NCBI GenBank assembly: GCA_027924585.1
Contig: BSBM01001138.1
Location: 12,643,001 to 12,707,000, forward strand
From: Larix kaempferi
Taxonomy: Eukaryota; Streptophyta; Pinopsida; Pinales; Pinaceae
DNA length: 64,000 bases
Direction of reading: 5' to 3'
Part shown: piece by piece, positions 1 to 13,125 of the stretch
Position numbering within the stretch: the first letter of the stretch is position 1
How the letters are laid out: every line of letters starts with the position of its first letter
Notes under the pieces: model-generated
Database searches by the model: none
What the model was told of the DNA's origin: nothing
What the model saw: only the letters and a program-made list of their open reading frames with translations
Position numbers and translations under genes: made by a program

Positions 1-1230
1 CTAAATTTTGGAAAAAACAATTAAAAAATGAACCATAAAAACATTCAAAATCATCAATTATTTAGACTAAAACCAAAATAACTAAAATAACATGCAAAAG
101 AAATTGAACATTATTGAAAAAATAAAGTTATATAGTTTATTTTGAAATTCAAATTTAAACAAAATCTAAAGTTAGTCAAACACCTCTTCATAACATAAGA
201 CTTTGAATCTCATCAATTTGAGTTGACCACATGCCAAAATACTCTAAATGTACATAATAACAAAAACATGTAAATATTCGTGATTATAGGCCTATATATA
301 ATGTGAATATTCATGATTTAAAGTGAGCAATAGTCAATATACTTAAATAAAAAAATAAATATATGGGGTTACGTAAAGAATTACATCACTAAATTATGCA
401 TAACGTGGGGAAGCTGAAGTTTTCAACGGTGTTTTGGAATGTGGGGTTGGTGATATAGAAAGTTGGTGGAGAATAAAACAAATCGTCATCACTCGTAACC
501 TTCTCATTGGTATTTATATGTCGGCTACAGAAGTTGGATTGAATTTGTCTGGTTTTCTTCCTATCCACGCATGCTGTTTTAAACTATTCCAATCATTATT
601 ATTATTATTAAATAAACAATTTTCCTACACTCCTATGTCGAGACACACTTCTCACATGCATTTTTTATAAGAGAATTATTATTATTATATGGATATGTCT
701 AAAAATTAGATGATTTGGTTTGGGCAGGGTCTTTTTACAGGAATTCGACGTTTTTTTATTTTGCAAAATCTGAATCTAACTGTGTTTTAATGACGATTTG
801 AATGGTAGAAATGTATTCAACACTATCAAAAACCTCTAAGACACCCAAAATTTCAGAGTTTAAGAGTTATAACTAAGATTTTTAAAAATTTCTGCCAGAT
901 TTTTTCAAAAACATACTGAGAAAATCAAATTTTCCGTTTAATATTACCATAACTCATTGGGTTATCATAATAAGAGGGAATTTAATAAATGTGTATTAAT
1001 TATAAATAATAAAAGTAATATGATTTTAAAATATTTATTTTAATAAAAGTAATATGATTTTAAAATATTTATTTGTATAAATTTTAATGTAAAATTAGTT
1101 TTGATGGTTAACTTAAGTGGTTATGAATCAAATGCCAAATCTCTTTCTTAAAGTTGGAGAGGTCGTAAATTCGATTTTCTTGATCTCATTAAAGTTAAGC
1201 TTCCTAGTGTGTAAGAAGAATGAAAATCTA
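1..1230. other. AT-rich intergenic sequence
   Basis: No coding region, RNA gene or element boundary is recognisable. The sequence is AT-rich. A 31-bp stretch around 1,014-1,070 (aaagtaatatgattttaaaa...) is repeated in direct orientation. Short open frames here have no family resemblance. Confidence 0.6.
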
Positions 1231-1234
1231 CATA

Positions 1235-2153
1235 TGGTTGTGAAGAATGAAAATCTATCCATCACACTCGTCACTCTCATTATATTATATGCATATGAAG
1301 CTCGGTGATGCAACATTTCCAATGAATCATGGAGAAGAATTGAGCAAATCCAAAAACAGTTTATTACTTATAATCTTAAAATTAAGAGCACACATCCTAT
1401 CCTATTCTTCTCTTAGAAGCAAGGCTCTCTCCCATTGAAAGCATGGGTATGATTACATATCTAATGTACAAACACAAATTAAACAATATAGGGGGTGACC
1501 AACTTCCTAAAATTGTTCTTAACTCCAGCCAACACCACCTTTGCCTCAAGCGGAGTTGGCTTAAAGACGCTACGTCCTAGTTGAAGTATTGGAGGATTGA
1601 AGAAACTACCACTCTGCAAAATATAAATAACATTAAAAACATTATTACTTATTCTATGCTCAAAGAGCAAATGTGGTGCAAGGAAGATTTAGAGGTTAAA
1701 AGAAAATTATGATATTATAAAGAGATCATTAACCCTAATCTTGAGGATCAAAATTATATTTCTATCTTAACAAGCTCAAAGAAAAAAATAATATTTTCAA
1801 GATTAGAACGAACTATCATGAGATTCATAGTGAAATTGGACGTTGGACAATCCCTAAAACGCCTTGGGATGAAAGGATTTGCCATCTTTGCGAGTCTATG
1901 TGCATTGAAGATGAAAATCACTTTCTCTTAGAATTCCCTGGGTTCGCCCACATTGGATATTAGCTCCAAAATATTTGCTCCAGCACTGACCTTTCTAACC
2001 TTCTATCTCCTCAAAACTACACCGAGCTAGGGACACTCATCTTTAAGCTTTTTGAGCACATGAATAGTATTTTAAAGAAAATCAAGTAATCTCTTTCTTT
2101 TCATTTCTCTTAAGGTCTGATAGACCAAATTTGGTCTCAGTGAATGTTAAAGA

Positions 2154-2185
<32 letters not shown>
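1235..2185 (+). mobile_element. LINE (non-LTR retrotransposon) 3' fragment, copy 1, decayed
   Basis: Broken-frame translation matches the end of a LINE ORF2. First comes the post-RT segment (a relic of the LVTPxxLYGxEV block near 1,265-1,300, then ESWRRIEQI near 1,325). About 600 bp later comes a zinc-knuckle-like segment, ICHLCES...HFLLE, near 1,875-1,935. The same order appears in the copies at 2,218-2,870 and 4,055-6,748, which makes the family assignment firm. The copy is 5'-truncated, as is usual for LINEs, and has several stops and frameshifts, so it is not functional. Its 3' end holds a 14-bp palindrome (2,123-2,136) followed by a (CAT)n tail. Confidence 0.75.
2123..2136 (+). other. 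3'-terminal palindrome of LINE copy 1
   Basis: GACCAAATTTGGTC is a perfect 14-bp palindrome about 20 bp before the (CAT)n tail. The opposite LINE copy has GACCAAGCTTGGTC at the same place (2,261-2,274), so the central pair differs while self-complementarity is kept. In LINE families, a 3' stem-loop can be the recognition site for the element's reverse transcriptase. That role is inferred here. Confidence 0.5.
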
Positions 2186-2245
2186 TAATAATAATAAAAT
2201 TATACTTACAAATAACAACTAATAATGATGGTGATGATGATGATG
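2155..2245. repeat. (CAT)n / (ATG)n tails of two LINEs meeting tail to tail
   Basis: A CAT-repeat tail (about 2,155-2,182) belongs to the + strand LINE. A short AT-rich spacer follows, and then an ATG-repeat run (about 2,226-2,247), which is the tail of the minus-strand LINE. The two insertions therefore face each other by their 3' ends with about 45 bp between the tails. Confidence 0.7.
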
Positions 2246-2870
2246 ATTAACGTCTCCTGAGACCAAGCTTGGTCTATCGGACCTGAAGAAAAGTGGAAAA
2301 AGAGGATTATTTGGTTTGTTTTGAAATTGTATTCCTATGCTCAAAAAGTTTGGAGATAAGTTTTCCTAGCTCACTATAGTCTTCGCAAGTTAGGAGGTTA
2401 GAAAGGTTTGTATTAAAACAAATATTATGAAATTGAGATCTAATGTGGGTGTAAGCGGGACACTCTAAGAGAAAATGAGTTTCATCCTTAATGCTTGTAG
2501 ACTCACAAAGATGGCAAATCCTTTCTGCCCAGGGTGTTTTAGGAACTAACCGACATGTTTCACTATGGAGCTCATGGGAGTTCGTTCTTATCTTAGCTAT
2601 ATTAATTTTCTTCTTTGAGCTAGTTAAAACTGAGAGATACTTCTGAACTTCTAAATTAGGGTTAATGACCTCTTTATAGTACATCTTAATTTTCTTTTCA
2701 TCTCTAATTCTTTCTCGCACCACATTTTCTGTTTAAACTTAGAAGTAATAATATTTTTGATTAATGATATTCTGCAAAAGTTCGTTTTCATCGATGCACC
2801 AATAATTTAACCAAACTCTAGAATCTTTATACCATCCTCGTTTGAGGTGCAAATGGTTTTGAATATTATA
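2218..2870 (-). mobile_element. LINE 3' fragment, copy 2, decayed
   Basis: The longest open piece is 2,307-2,723 on the minus strand (138 codons). It ends with the LINE C-terminal zinc-knuckle-like segment CHLCES...HFLLECPAY. Just upstream, 2,739-2,870 encodes the HLHLKRGW...WCIDEN block in another frame, so at least one frameshift separates them. Palindrome GACCAAGCTTGGTC (2,261-2,274) and an ATG-repeat tail mark the 3' end. Homology to the other two copies stops near 2,870, which I take as the 5' truncation point. Confidence 0.75.
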
Positions 2871-2877
2871 AAACAAT

Positions 2878-3103
2878 TTACTATTATAAAAATAAATTAA
2901 TATTTTAAAAATATTATTTAATGTCTTAATATCATGACAATACATTTAAAATTTTACTTGTCCACTAAGATTGCTAAGTTATAATAATTTTTACTATTAT
3001 AACAAAATAAAATAAATATTTTAAAAATATTATATGAAGTCTTAATATCATGACAATACATTTAAAATTGTATTGGTCCACTAAGATTGCTAAATTGATA
3101 TAC
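2878..3103. repeat. Tandem duplication, about 113-bp unit
   Basis: Two copies start at 2,878 and 2,991 with ttactattat. They share the segment that runs through gtccactaagattgctaa, with a few substitutions and small indels. The unit is AT-rich and non-coding and adjoins the truncated end of LINE copy 2. Confidence 0.7.
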
Positions 3104-3623
3104 AAGTTAAACAACACTAATATTATAAAAGCAAGATAATTATTTATTTCCTAATAAAAAGATTTAAAATGTTTCTTTTTCTATTATATTTTAAGTGCTC
3201 AATATCATCATTTAAAATAAAATTGTTATTAAATATATAAAGTATCACCACCTCTATCATTATTTATTATACTATAATTTCTTTTATTAATTACTTTAAG
3301 ATTTTACAAAAAAAAAAATATAATATTTATTTTTTAATATATTTAAAAATATAAATATATCTTATGCTAAGTTTTGTTTATATTTCTTATTTCCCCTCAT
3401 TTTTGGCTTTAATGGTTTTCCTCGTCGCTTTTTTTCCTTTTAACCTTTATTTTGTTCTCCTTTTATACCTTAATTCCATTACTTTTTAATTAATTAATTA
3501 TTTTTAGTTGTTTTCCTTAATAGATCTCTCTCGATATTTAATCATACCTTCTTCCTTTCCATCTTCACCTTTATACTTTTCTTCAAATTTGATTTCAAAA
3601 CCTTACTTTATCATAACATTTCA

Positions 3624-3657
<34 letters not shown>

Positions 3658-4054
3658 TATTTTTTTAAACCAATTTGACAAATATTTTCCCTTTTTGAAC
3701 GCAATTTGTTACGTTTTTATATTTTTATTATGTTCCTTTTTCATCATTTTCTTAACCAATTTTTATATTATTTATTTTATTTTCTCTTTTTCATTATTGG
3801 AGTATAAATTCCCTTTTTGGGGTTTTTTTATCTTCAACAGCTATTCCTTCATCTTATTATTTATTAAGTCTAAACTTTTCTATCTTAAATCAACTTCATT
3901 ATGATTCCATGAAGATGGGTGGAGTGTCCACCCAAAACGTTGAATTTAAAACATCTACACAGTGAATCCAGAAGCTTTGAGACAATATAAATATATATAT
4001 CATATAAAATTTAAAATAATGATTAACAATTTTATCACTTAATGTGTTTTATTC
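3104..4054. other. AT-rich intergenic sequence with an (ATT)n run
   Basis: No gene is supported. An (ATT)n microsatellite lies near 3,627-3,657. The open frame at 3,695-3,904 is a low-complexity Phe/Ile/Tyr/Leu string from T-rich DNA and is not credible as a protein. Confidence 0.6.
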
Positions 4055-4537
4055 CCTCTAATCTTGATAAGCAATTAAGAATTCTCAAGGATTCTTGCTT
4101 TGGTATGGGTATGGTTGTCAATATCGACAAAACCAAAGCTATGTTGATAAAATCTAATAAGATCACTTACGCTCATTTTTGTATGATAATAGCAACTTGG
4201 AGGAAGTGACTTCCTACAAATAGCTTGGGATTGATCTCCATCACAAGCTTAACTTGAACTACAACGTTGAGAAAATGATCAATGGAGGGTCAAAAACTTA
4301 TTTTGGTTTTGAAAACAATTGTAAGTCGACAAACCTTGAGATGTGGGATAAAAATAAATTCCTCTTTGAAACTCTTGTGACTCCCATTCTCCTGTATGGG
4401 TATGAAGTTTGTGCATGCAACCTCTCTAGAGAATCTTGGAGAAGGATTGAGCAAATCCATAAGCGCTGTATAACTTACAATCTTAAAATTCAAAACAATA
4501 CATCATATCCTATTCTCGTGATTGAAGTTGGCATTTC
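4055..4537 (+). mobile_element. LINE copy 3, upstream part (RT thumb region), decayed
   Basis: Translation in broken frames shows the end of a LINE reverse transcriptase: GMGMVVNIDKTKAM near 4,100-4,145, YxxLGIDLHHKLN near 4,220-4,250, then LVTPILLYGYEV (about 4,374-4,410) and ESWRRIEQIHKRC. The reading is cut at 4,537, where a solo-LTR-like element begins, and resumes at 6,136. Stops occur within 4,150-4,260, so it is a pseudogene. This copy reaches further 5' than copies 1 and 2. Confidence 0.75.
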
Positions 4538-6135
4538 TGTCATGTCCCCTCCCATCATACCAGCATGATGGAGAGGACGTGGTGCTAAACCGGGCAATTA
4601 GCCCCATGAACTTCTATCTAAGCATTCACATAAAAGACATATGGAAGTGTACAATTATAAGAATACACAGCGGAATTGATTTCAATTACACATCCATCAT
4701 TCATTCAAGATATTCATCAAATAACAATTGCAAGATTAACACAGGAGAATACTTATCTTGAATAAAGTAGTCCCAAGTAACTGGCTATGCAACTGCAACG
4801 TTCCACCCAACCATAGGACAGTTGTACTTATCAACCTCTTGATACAACTGCCACCCCCGAGCTGAGCATGATCTCTACAAGGAACCAGGGAACAACAAAC
4901 TCACACAGAGCCAAGCATACACCAAGATGAGCCAAGCCAATCTGCAATTGGGTTTATCAGGCTACTAGGACATGGAAGGGAAGAATTTCTAAGCTAGTAT
5001 GCTCAACCACAGAGCTATGGATACCCCTCCCAGATCTATTCAGCTTGGCACTCACAATGCCTACACACCCAACACAAGGAAGTATTCTCTTCACTGCCAC
5101 ACAGTCCCTCAAGCCATACCTTCCTTTCTAGTGCTCTCAGGGTGTGCATAGAAAAGTAGCCAAAGCCCTCTTGATCTTCTTGAGAGGTTACTCCCTCTAC
5201 TAGGTTTATCAAGCCAATTCTGTCTACTACCAGTCCAAGGTTCTTGCTTACAGGTTCAAACAAACAAGGATGCACATAACAACAAAAACTACACTTGCTG
5301 AGCATGAGAAAAACGTTACAACAGTGGGATGCATGAGATGGGGTTTCCTAGCTTCAGAAAAACGTGGGTAGACTCAAAACGTATGGGCACTTGGAAAATT
5401 CCACTGGGAGAGCAAAACCCATTCCAGAAAAATGCCCCAGGGGAAAAAACGACCTCTCCCTTAGTCCCAATTCGCGTCCCTCCTTCCCCAGCTGTTGCAC
5501 AATACCAAAAACGAGTTCCTGGGCATGGAAAAACGCAGGGTTATGGTGAAAAACGTGAGGATAAATTCCAGTGAGCTCAGTCTGTGTGAGAGGAAGAACG
5601 TAATGGATGAGGAATTGCCTTAGGCAGCATTTCGTGGGGGTTTTCTTGCCCAGCAAGCCAAAAATACGATTTTCAGGTTGATGGCTTGCCCATGCACGAA
5701 ATCTGACTGCCATACTTCTCCAATCCCAAGACATTAACTGCCCCAAGCAATCTTTGGAAGAATTAAATGATTGGGTGCATGAGACAAAATGGATAGTTAA
5801 GAGTTCATGGGTTTTCTTATTAACACATGGGCTGACCCTAGTGGCTCAAGGGTTTGGTTATTTCCCCTCCCTATTCCTTGTAGAATCATGCCCCATCATT
5901 TTGTTGCATTGCATAGCTAGTTGTGGGTTTTTCCATTAAAATTCGTATTTACATGATGTCTTATTTACATTGTGCCCATCTCGTACAAGAACCATAGGCA
6001 TCTATTTTTAATTGACGATACATGAAACGCTAAATCAATGGTGGGGCCTTGGCTTGAGCTCCTCACCATGATTATATTACAATATTTACATCATTTACGA
6101 TTTAATACAAAGGGGGTCAAAATGGGGACATTACA
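4538..6135. mobile_element. Solo-LTR-like insertion inside LINE copy 3
   Basis: This 1.6-kb block interrupts LINE copy 3. It begins TGTCATGTCCCC and ends GGGGACATTACA, so its ends are inverted matches with LTR-like TG...CA. The flanks give an imperfect 4-5 bp target duplication (ATTTC / ATTCC, depending on where the last A is placed). The element at 28,785-31,264 is a relative: both share the block AACGTTCCACCCAACC (about 4,797 and 30,042) and GTGGGGCCTTGGC near the right end. No pol or gag lies inside. I read it as a solo LTR; a non-autonomous element is the alternative. Open frames inside (for example 5,354-5,746 minus) match no family. Confidence 0.6.
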
Positions 6136-6748
6136 TTCCCCCATTGAGAACATAGCTATGACTAGGTACCTAATGTACAAGAAAAAATTAAATAACTTGG
6201 GAGACCATAGACTTTCAAAAATTGCTTTAAATTCTAGTCAAAACCACCTAAGGCTCAAACAAGGTTGGCATGAAGATGCCACGTCTTGGTTAAAGATGTG
6301 GGGGATTGATGAAAATGTCACTTTGCAAAATATAGATGATATTAAAAATATTATTACTTTGAAATTCAAAGAGAAGTTGTGGCGTGATGAAAATTTAGAG
6401 GATAAAAGAAAATTAAGATATTACAAGGAGGTCATTAACCCTAATCTTGAATATCAAAATTATGTTTTTGTTTTAACTAACATAAAGAATAAGATCCACA
6501 TAGCTAAAATAAGAACAAACTCTCATGCTCTGCATAATGAAATAGGGCATTGGACCTTTCCTGGAACTCCATGGGCTAAAAGAATCTGTCATCTTTGTGA
6601 GACTATGAGTGTTGATGAAAAGCACTTCTCAATTTTTTTGTCAATACGAACCTAGCCAACCTTCTACCTCATCAAAATTATAGCAATTTAGGAATGCTCA
6701 TCTCCAAGTTTTTTTAGCAAATAAATAAAACTCTAAAGCAAGCCAAGT
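6136..6748 (+). mobile_element. LINE copy 3, downstream part, decayed
   Basis: The reading continues LINE copy 3 after the insertion, in frame from about 6,143 to 6,655. It shows MTRYLMYKKKLNN, HLRLKQGWHEDATSW, then RICHLCET. Relative to copy 2 it has lost most of the stretch after the zinc-knuckle-like segment (near 6,620). A (TCA)n tail begins directly after the ORF2-like end at about 6,749, without the palindromic 3' end seen in copies 1 and 2. Confidence 0.75.
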
Positions 6749-7018
<270 letters not shown>

Positions 7019-8159
7019 CATTCTCCAACTTGATTTCAACATTATTTTGTTTTTTCATTTTAATTAAAATATAAAATTAATGAATATTAATTATTATTAT
7101 TTTATTTTATATTTAAATTAAAAATTATTATTATTATTTATGATGATATTATATTTAATATATATTTTATAAAAAATATTATAAAATTTGAATTTAAATT
7201 GAAATAATAACAATTCTCTTTGCAACTTATATATATATATATAAGGATTAGTTTATATATTCTAAGTTTTGAACATATTTTGAGTATGGATTCCGAACAA
7301 AAACTATCCGAAAATTCAAAACTTAGAATAAATAAACTACTCCTATATATAAATAACAAAACTTCTTTCTTTTTTGTTATAGTTCGGAATTTATATTTTA
7401 TTATTCCTAGGACATGTCACTCCAAAAACTACTACTTTTAGATATTAAGAACACCCCGCTCTAAAAATCGACCCTAAACTACTAATAAAAAACTTCCACC
7501 AATTTACCTTTTAATCACAACTCACAACTCACAACTCAACCCACACTCAAAATAAATATATTTAAAACAACTTTTACTCTCATTCTCATTATGATTACTA
7601 TTACTAAATTAGAAACTTATATCTAAATAACTCTTATGTATATTATACCTAAAAACATGGTAATCTTTATAATTCTAAATATATGATATAAAGTGAAAAA
7701 TTAGTAAATGTACTTTCTTAACTCAAATATTATTTTTATGAAAATATATGGGTTTACATCCCTCGTTTATCACAATCATATGATATGTAAGGAAAGGAAG
7801 TGTATAATAATCACATGATGATGATGGGTGAAGAAAAAGAGGAAAATGAGTTTTTTAAAATAATTTGTGGTGGGTGATACAATAATATGTTTTGAGTTGG
7901 TGGAGAATAAAACAACACAATCTTTCTTTGGTGGAGAATAAAACAACGCAAATTTTAACCTTGAGAAAATGTTTTTATAATAATCATTGGATCATATTTG
8001 AACACACCATGAGTATATATGAAGTTTGACAAATTCAATCCTAACATTTGCACATCACCTTGTAATATTGGAATAAACTTTTCACATGCACTTTCCATGA
8101 TCATGATGATGTCATATAAAGTTGTTAAATGAGAATAATTATAGCAAATCATTGAGTTT

Positions 8160-8327
8160 TTAATGTTACGCTTTGAGAGTATAGTTTTAGTAAGCGATGG
8201 TGTTATATTCTTTGAGGAGTGTGTTGTTGATATATATAAAATTTTAATGTTACGCTTTGAGAGTATAGTTTTAGTAAGCGATGGTGTTATATTCTTTGAG
8301 GAGTGTGTTGTTGATATATATAAAATA
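8160..8327. repeat. Perfect or near-perfect 84-bp tandem duplication
   Basis: Copies start at 8,160 and 8,244 (ttaatgttacgctttgag...) and are identical as far as I can read. Such identity implies a recent event. No coding content. Confidence 0.85.
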
Positions 8328-8941
8328 ACTTTTAATGAGTGATTCTCTTCATTTTTTATTCTCCATTCTAATAATTTGAATTTATAGAGGAAATTAATGT
8401 TTTTATTAAATTAGGATGAGATGTAATTAATGTTGTTTGAGATTTTATTTAAATAACAAATTAATTGAGTTTGAAAATTTATAATATCTATTTTTATGGG
8501 ATTGCAAGGTGAACAACTTTTTTGAAATGTGGTAAAAAAGTCACGAAAATAATTTGTTTATGAGACAACAAAATTTATAACTAATCATTAGATTTAGACA
8601 AAAGTTTAAAAGTTAACTATGTCACTAACACAACTAGAAACATACATGCCTATTATAATTCTTTACATGTACTCCTATCTCCTATCTTATTCATATACTC
8701 TCATGGGTGCTCTCCTACTATGCTAACAAACACCTACAACATCTACCGTTAGCATATTTATACCTCTCTACTAGGTGATTTAGTTCTTGTATATCCCAAC
8801 TACATTCCATGTGTACATAGTGATTACTCTTCTTTTATGTTTATCTATATCCACATTGGTGTCCAATTCTTCCTATATTAGCAACTACTCAATTGTGTTT
8901 ATTGGTGTCATCTCATTTTTCATTGATACATTCTTTTTCAA

Positions 8942-9052
8942 TAATGATATCCTATTGACATGGTCCTAATATTGCTCATAATGATATCCTATTAACACGG
9001 TCTTACTACTGCTCACAATGATATCCTATTGACATCGTCTTACTGTTACTCA
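8942..9052. repeat. Three-copy tandem repeat, about 36-bp unit
   Basis: The motif aatgatatcctattgacatg recurs at about 8,941, 8,980 and 9,018, each time followed by a gt.cttac/aa.t..tgctca segment. Diverged copies, non-coding. Confidence 0.6.
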
Positions 9053-11375
9053 TCACATTAACAATGCTGAAGTGTCAAAACCTCCTTTGTTGATGACCTT
9101 CTTGTCACTCACCTTCATCTTGACAGTCTACTTTATGGTTGATGAACTACTTGTTGATGACTACCCTATCAATGAATCATTTATTATGTCAATAATCCCT
9201 TTGTCAATCACTCATTTACTAGCTCTCCCTATCAATGATTGTGACTAGATGCTCATACATTATTAAGCTTGGATATGAATTTTGTAAAGAGAAGATATTA
9301 AATACTAAACCTTAAACAAGAAAACAATTTGTAAAATTTTATATTAAAAATATAATAATAATAAAAATGATTTATAAATATTTAAGAAAATAAAAATATA
9401 ATATAGTTAAAACCATTAACATAATTAACATTTTCTTTAAAATAGATATTTATAAGTTTTGGATTTTTTGATTTAGACTACACCCTTTTAAATTCCACAT
9501 ATATAAAAACTATTAAAACAATTTAATAACTTATTACAATTATAAATTCTACCTACATAATACTAATGATAGAATCGAAACACTCCCTCTCACTAAAAGT
9601 TTTGTGAATTGAAAGTATCTTTTTTCATCTTAAATTGTATATGTTAATAGGTGGTATAAATACCAAATGTTTTTTTATTAATGTTAAGGTGTTAATGGTT
9701 TAATATATATTTTTTAAATTTTTAGATAATTTAAAATTAAGATGCATTTAATCATCTAGAATTTTTAAATGTATTTTACAATTTAGTGATATTTTATATA
9801 TATTTTTAATAGAAAGTATGTAAAGATAATAAATTAAAGTTAGCATAAATTCATCTTAATGCTTATTTATTTAGCACCATAAAAATGAGGCAAATATATT
9901 TTGATTCATAAAAAAATGGGTTAAGATAAATTTATGATGGTTTATTTTACTATAGAAAAAAATATCAATAAAATCTAAAACACAAGAAATAACATTGACA
10001 CACACATTACACAAAGATTTACTCTCGAAATTTGTATCCGGAAAACCAACCTAAGTGAGAGTTTTCTCTTTATCTCATTATATCATATTCACTATTTACA
10101 ATAAGATAGTATAGCATCAAAACTCTATACAATTGAACCCTAACCAAAAGTAATTTACAAATTACAATGAGTCCAAAACCTTGGGCCAAAAAACACAAAT
10201 TATAAAAGAACATATCTAAATTTTTCTTTGAAGGGTGGTTGACCCTAGGGATAATCACCATTCGAATCCTTTTGCTTTATAAACCTACAAAAAATACAAC
10301 ACAAATCTAACAATTATTTTTATATCATTAATATACTCTTTTGATATTTTTTTTCTATTATGACATTCTTACACTAAACTTTCTAGTCTTACTACTCCCA
10401 TATATATTATTCTAGCTCCAAAATTTTATACAAGGTTGAATATATCAATATTAATAAATTCCAACAAAATAAAATAAATTAAACCAAAATTTATGTTTTG
10501 ATATGCATCATTTTCAAAAATCCAATCTTGCCAATCTATCATGATAAATGATGAAATTGTTGACATTCCTTCCAAAGGCTATAGATGTTCATATATATTT
10601 AATTTTTAAATTAAATCATAATGCATATTTTGATATGCTTCATTTTCAAAAAACCATTAATCCATCATGAGAGATTTTAATGAAATTGTTGACATTCTTT
10701 GTAAAGTTTAGGGATGTGTATTTATATTTAATTTCCTATAAATATGAATAGATGTACATCTTATTTAATTCCCTATAAATATAAGTAAAAGAAATATTTT
10801 GAAATAAATTGGATTTTCAAAATTAGAAATTTAATTAATTTGTTATATCAAAAATCTTTAAAAAATATATTAAATTTTACTTTTCATTTTGATATACTCA
10901 ACTACAAACATCTTTAAATATATATTTTAAATTTAACTTTACTCACTCATCCACTTAATTATAATAGTGAATTTTCTCTCATTCACTTAATAATAAGTAG
11001 TGAATTTCCTCTCATCCACTTAATGATAAGCATTGAATCTCCATATACTTGTAACCTTTTTAGGCCTTCTTTTAACATATTTTTAACTTTTATATAGTGT
11101 GAATTTTTTAATGCACTTTAGATTCCATTTCATGCCATAAAAAATAAAAAATAGTTTAGAGCAATCTTTTGGGATAATAAGAGTATGCTAAGATTGGTCA
11201 TTGATTCAATTATATTTTATTTTTAATATAATATAATGTTTATTTATTTAAAAAATCTTAACATGAAATTTATAAAATATATAGAGAAACCATATACTTT
11301 GATATACAAATTCTTTGAAGATATAAATATAGATTAATATGATTTTAATTGTAATTAAATATTTATATTTACATT

Positions 11376-11381
<6 letters not shown>

Positions 11382-11416
<35 letters not shown>
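11382..11416. repeat. (TA)n microsatellite
   Basis: Uninterrupted TA dinucleotide run of about 17 units inside AT-rich DNA. Confidence 0.9.
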
Positions 11417-11417
<1 letters not shown>

Positions 11418-12071
11418 CCAATCTTTATAAAATAATAATTCTATATGTGTAATTTGATTATTTCCTTTGTTTCTTTATAAAGCATTTTTATAAAATGTGT
11501 AAAACTCATGTATCTCCTTTGATATATGCAAGATATATTTTTATTTATATTTTTATTTCTATTTCTATCTGGTTAACTCAAATTACTATTACTATTATTT
11601 GTTATAGATATTATATTTTTCTTTCAAATTAATATATGATGATGTTACAAAATCTCCATCACACTAACTCTAACAACATAAGTGTAAACATTTTTGTTTA
11701 AGTATCAAATTTGAGAACCTTTTCATTTCCAAAGGTCAAGCACACAACCTAGTTGCAAAAAAAGTGTGGTTAATACTTAATAAGAGTCTTCCACTCACAT
11801 ACATTTACATTTATGATAAAGATGTTGTCACATTAATAATATTGACTTCAAAAAATGTAATGCTTATAAAATTAACAACAATACTAAATGTTAATAAAAT
11901 AGAGATACAAACAAAATAAAAATCTCTTTATAAAAATATGATATATACACCTAATATAAAAACTGCTTTATAAAAAGATAAAGATAAAATCAAAATATCT
12001 TATGAACTTTGATATATATATCTAATATACAATTTGTTATATAGAAAGATAAAAGAGAGATACAGATTTAC

Positions 12072-12207
12072 AAATAAATAAAAATACTATAAATATGATA
12101 TTTACATGTAGATATTGTTATGGTGTATATATTAAATGTAAATAAATAAAAATATTATAAATATGATATTTACATGTAGATATTGTTATGGTGTATATAT
12201 TAAATGT
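12072..12207. repeat. 68-bp tandem duplication
   Basis: Copies begin at 12,072 and 12,140 (aaataaataaaaata...) and run through gtagatattgttatggtgtatatattaaatgta. They differ at only one or a few positions. Confidence 0.85.
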
Positions 12208-12889
12208 AAATCCATCTTAAATGATAAAAAAATATATTTCAAGAACTTTGATAGCTTAGTGTTTAACAAATCTAAATTTAAGATGAAGCTATACTAATAT
12301 ATGATCAACACATACCATATTGATGTTACACATTTCCTTCATATTCAACTATAGAAAATATCCTCTCTCCAATTTCAATGAAAGTAATTAGATACCTTGT
12401 ATATTCCAAATAGAAGTTGTGTAAGGAGTATTTTACAAGCCAAGAAATGAGGTTAAAAGAGAGGAAAAATAATGGATCTTCTAAATATCTAAAAGAGTTT
12501 ATTTATTTATTTTTTAATATATATAGTCAACACATGTCATATTGATGTTACACATTTCCTCCATATTCAACTATAGAAAATATCTTCTATACAATAATAA
12601 TCTTAATAAACATAATTTGATGTATTATATAATTTAAGTAAAACTTGTGGTAGGAGTATTGACATAGAAGAGAAATAATGGATCCTATTTTTTCTAAATA
12701 TTTAAAAAAGTTAAGAGATACTTAACATAGAAGAGAAATATCTAAAAAATTAAGTTATTAGTTTTTATCCTTTCTCTTACTTATTTTACTTAATTGATTT
12801 AATTGATGATAATTAAAGAATAATAAATAATAAATAAAATCAATACAAGTTATTTTAATTGATAAAAAACCTTTGTCTTTCTAAACAAA

Positions 12890-13125
12890 GATTTTATGAA
12901 TTGGAGTATAATTTTGTGTTTATTTTATGAATTGGAATATAATTTTGTGTTTAATATATCAATAAAATACCCATATACACATTATAATACCAAGAATTAG
13001 AATATAACTTTGTGTTAATAAATCAATTGAAGACACCTATAAACCAATTATAGTAATTAGAATATAACTTTGTGTTTAATAAGTCAATAGAAGACACCTA
13101 TAAACCAATTATAGTACATTGATTA
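12890..13125. repeat. Diverged short tandem repeats
   Basis: The motif gaattggartataattttgtgttt occurs twice near 12,897 and 12,930. A related unit (aattagaatataactttgtgtt plus gaagacacctataaaccaattatagta) occurs twice near 12,995-13,115. This looks like nested local duplication. No genes. Confidence 0.6.

Noticed and set aside
5354-5746. 130-codon minus-strand open frame
   Set aside because: It lies inside the solo-LTR-like element and is not kept in the relative at 28,785-31,264.
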